Below, piece by piece: positions 5,034-5,504 of a stretch of 5,504 bases of DNA (its first letter is position 1; every line of letters begins with the position of its first letter). Where the stretch lies: NCBI GenBank assembly GCA_018894995.1, contig JAHIOZ010000117.1, positions 1 through 5,504 of the forward strand, written 5' to 3'. The notes beneath the pieces were generated by a model. That model was not told the origin of the DNA. It ran no database searches and worked only from the letters and a program-made list of their open reading frames with translations. The stretch is from Patescibacteria group bacterium. Its GTDB lineage: Bacteria > Patescibacteriota > Minisyncoccia > Phycocordibacterales > UBA12079. Made by a program: the position numbers and the translations under genes.

Positions 5034-5135
5034 ATTTACTATCATTATAACAAAATTTGAAATATTTTGCTAATGAGTTTATCCACTGTTTTAAAAAGAA
5101 TAAAGAATTATGAATCAGGAATTAAGAATATTAAA

Positions 5136-5169
5136 AAAGGTGAATTCCAAATAATTAGAATTCACCTTT
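5136..5169 (-). terminator. Intrinsic terminator after the small upstream gene
   Basis: AAAGGTGAATTC (5136-5147) pairs perfectly over 12 bp with GAATTCACCTTT (5158-5169) around a 10-base loop. On the minus strand the stem ends in a run of six T, and it begins 9 bases after the stop codon of the gene at 5178. This supports that gene being real and separates it from gyrB. On the plus strand the T-run is only three bases, so minus is the working direction. Confidence 0.85.
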
Positions 5170-5177
5170 AACAAAAA

Positions 5178-5504
5178 TTAAATTGAAATGGGCATCCCAC
5201 AAACAGTGTTCTTATTCTGATAACTTAGACCTTTGATAACATCAAGGGTAAAAGAATTGTTATGTGTAACAAGCAACACCGGTGACTTATCGCCACAAGG
5301 ACAAACAAAAACAACTGCGTTTAAAAAAGCATTTCCCGTGTCCTCCGAAACAAAATGATATTCTGATCCTTCTTCAAAAGAAAAAAGAGGGCTGTTTGTT
5401 TTTGAAATGATACTTACACAACCATCAATCGAGCCTCTTGTAAAATGATCTATTGTTCGAGAGTCCAATTCTTTTTGTTTTCTTTTTCCTCTTCTCACAT
5501 AAAC
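5178..5504 (-). CDS. Hypothetical protein, possibly 5'-partial at the window edge
   Basis: I do not recognise this protein. The frame is open to the right edge of the window. The only visible start is GTG at 5498 (106 residues), two codons from the edge, so the true start may lie outside. Numbering from that GTG, residues 2-9 are strongly basic (RRGKRKQK). The rest is a soluble-looking mix of strands and turns without a signal peptide or transmembrane segment. There are four cysteines: Cys27, Cys66 and Cys68 in VCPCGD, and Cys100 in VCGMP. The CPCG and CG pieces could be metal ligands, but no known zinc-ribbon spacing is met. A perfect terminator hairpin just past the TAA stop argues for a real, independently ended transcription unit. 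Nothing links it functionally to gyrB. Confidence 0.6.
   Translation of the reverse strand, partial: VYVRRGKRKQKELDSRTIDHFTRGSIDGCVSIISKTNSPLFSFEEGSEYHFVSEDTGNAFLNAVVFVCPCGDKSPVLLVTHNNSFTLDVIKGLSYQNKNTVCGMPISI

Noticed and set aside
5101..5135. GAATTA/GAATCA-like short repeats
   Set aside because: The units are short, irregular and A/T-rich, and could arise by chance. No function can be supported.

Overview
This AT-rich window most likely comes from a Candidate Phyla Radiation (Patescibacteria/Parcubacteria-like) bacterium. The main evidence is the PilM protein, whose N-terminus (a YFPTPDFLKMP lead-in to the GLDIS nucleotide-binding motif) resembles that group. The compact layout and the lack of Shine-Dalgarno sequences at the starts are compatible with it. 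The lineage is inferred from protein style, not from a marker search. All recognisable genes lie on the minus strand, so the biological order runs from high to low coordinates.

At the right edge is a small unrecognised gene (5504-5178), closed by a clear intrinsic terminator (5136-5169). A 277-base intergenic stretch follows, holding candidate promoter elements and a 23-base-period direct repeat. Then comes gyrB (4900-1757), encoding DNA gyrase subunit B. It is interrupted in frame by a 354-residue intein at GDSAGG|SAKQGRD in the TOPRIM catalytic core. This appears to be the insertion point used by the Synechocystis GyrB intein, and the splicing halves look closely alike.

The intein is the highlight. 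The place where a LAGLIDADG or HNH homing endonuclease would normally sit holds a NYN (LabA/DUF88, PIN-like) nuclease-type domain with its acidic residues intact. Splicing would yield active gyrase plus an excised Hint-NYN protein from a single mRNA.

After gyrB comes a strong terminator (1702-1744) and a 487-base gene-free interval. It is tiled almost end to end with inverted repeats, including a perfect 37-bp palindrome with a 2-nt spacer and a perfect 31-bp one with a 3-nt spacer. Beyond it is a -10 box only seven bases from the pilM start codon, suggesting a leaderless transcript. pilM (1269-142) encodes the actin-like cytoplasmic protein of the type IV pilus assembly platform. One base after its stop begins a PilN-like N-terminus (140-18). 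It keeps the NLLP motif that PilM binds but stops after 40 codons in a GC-richer patch, so pilN looks truncated, frameshifted or interrupted near the left edge.
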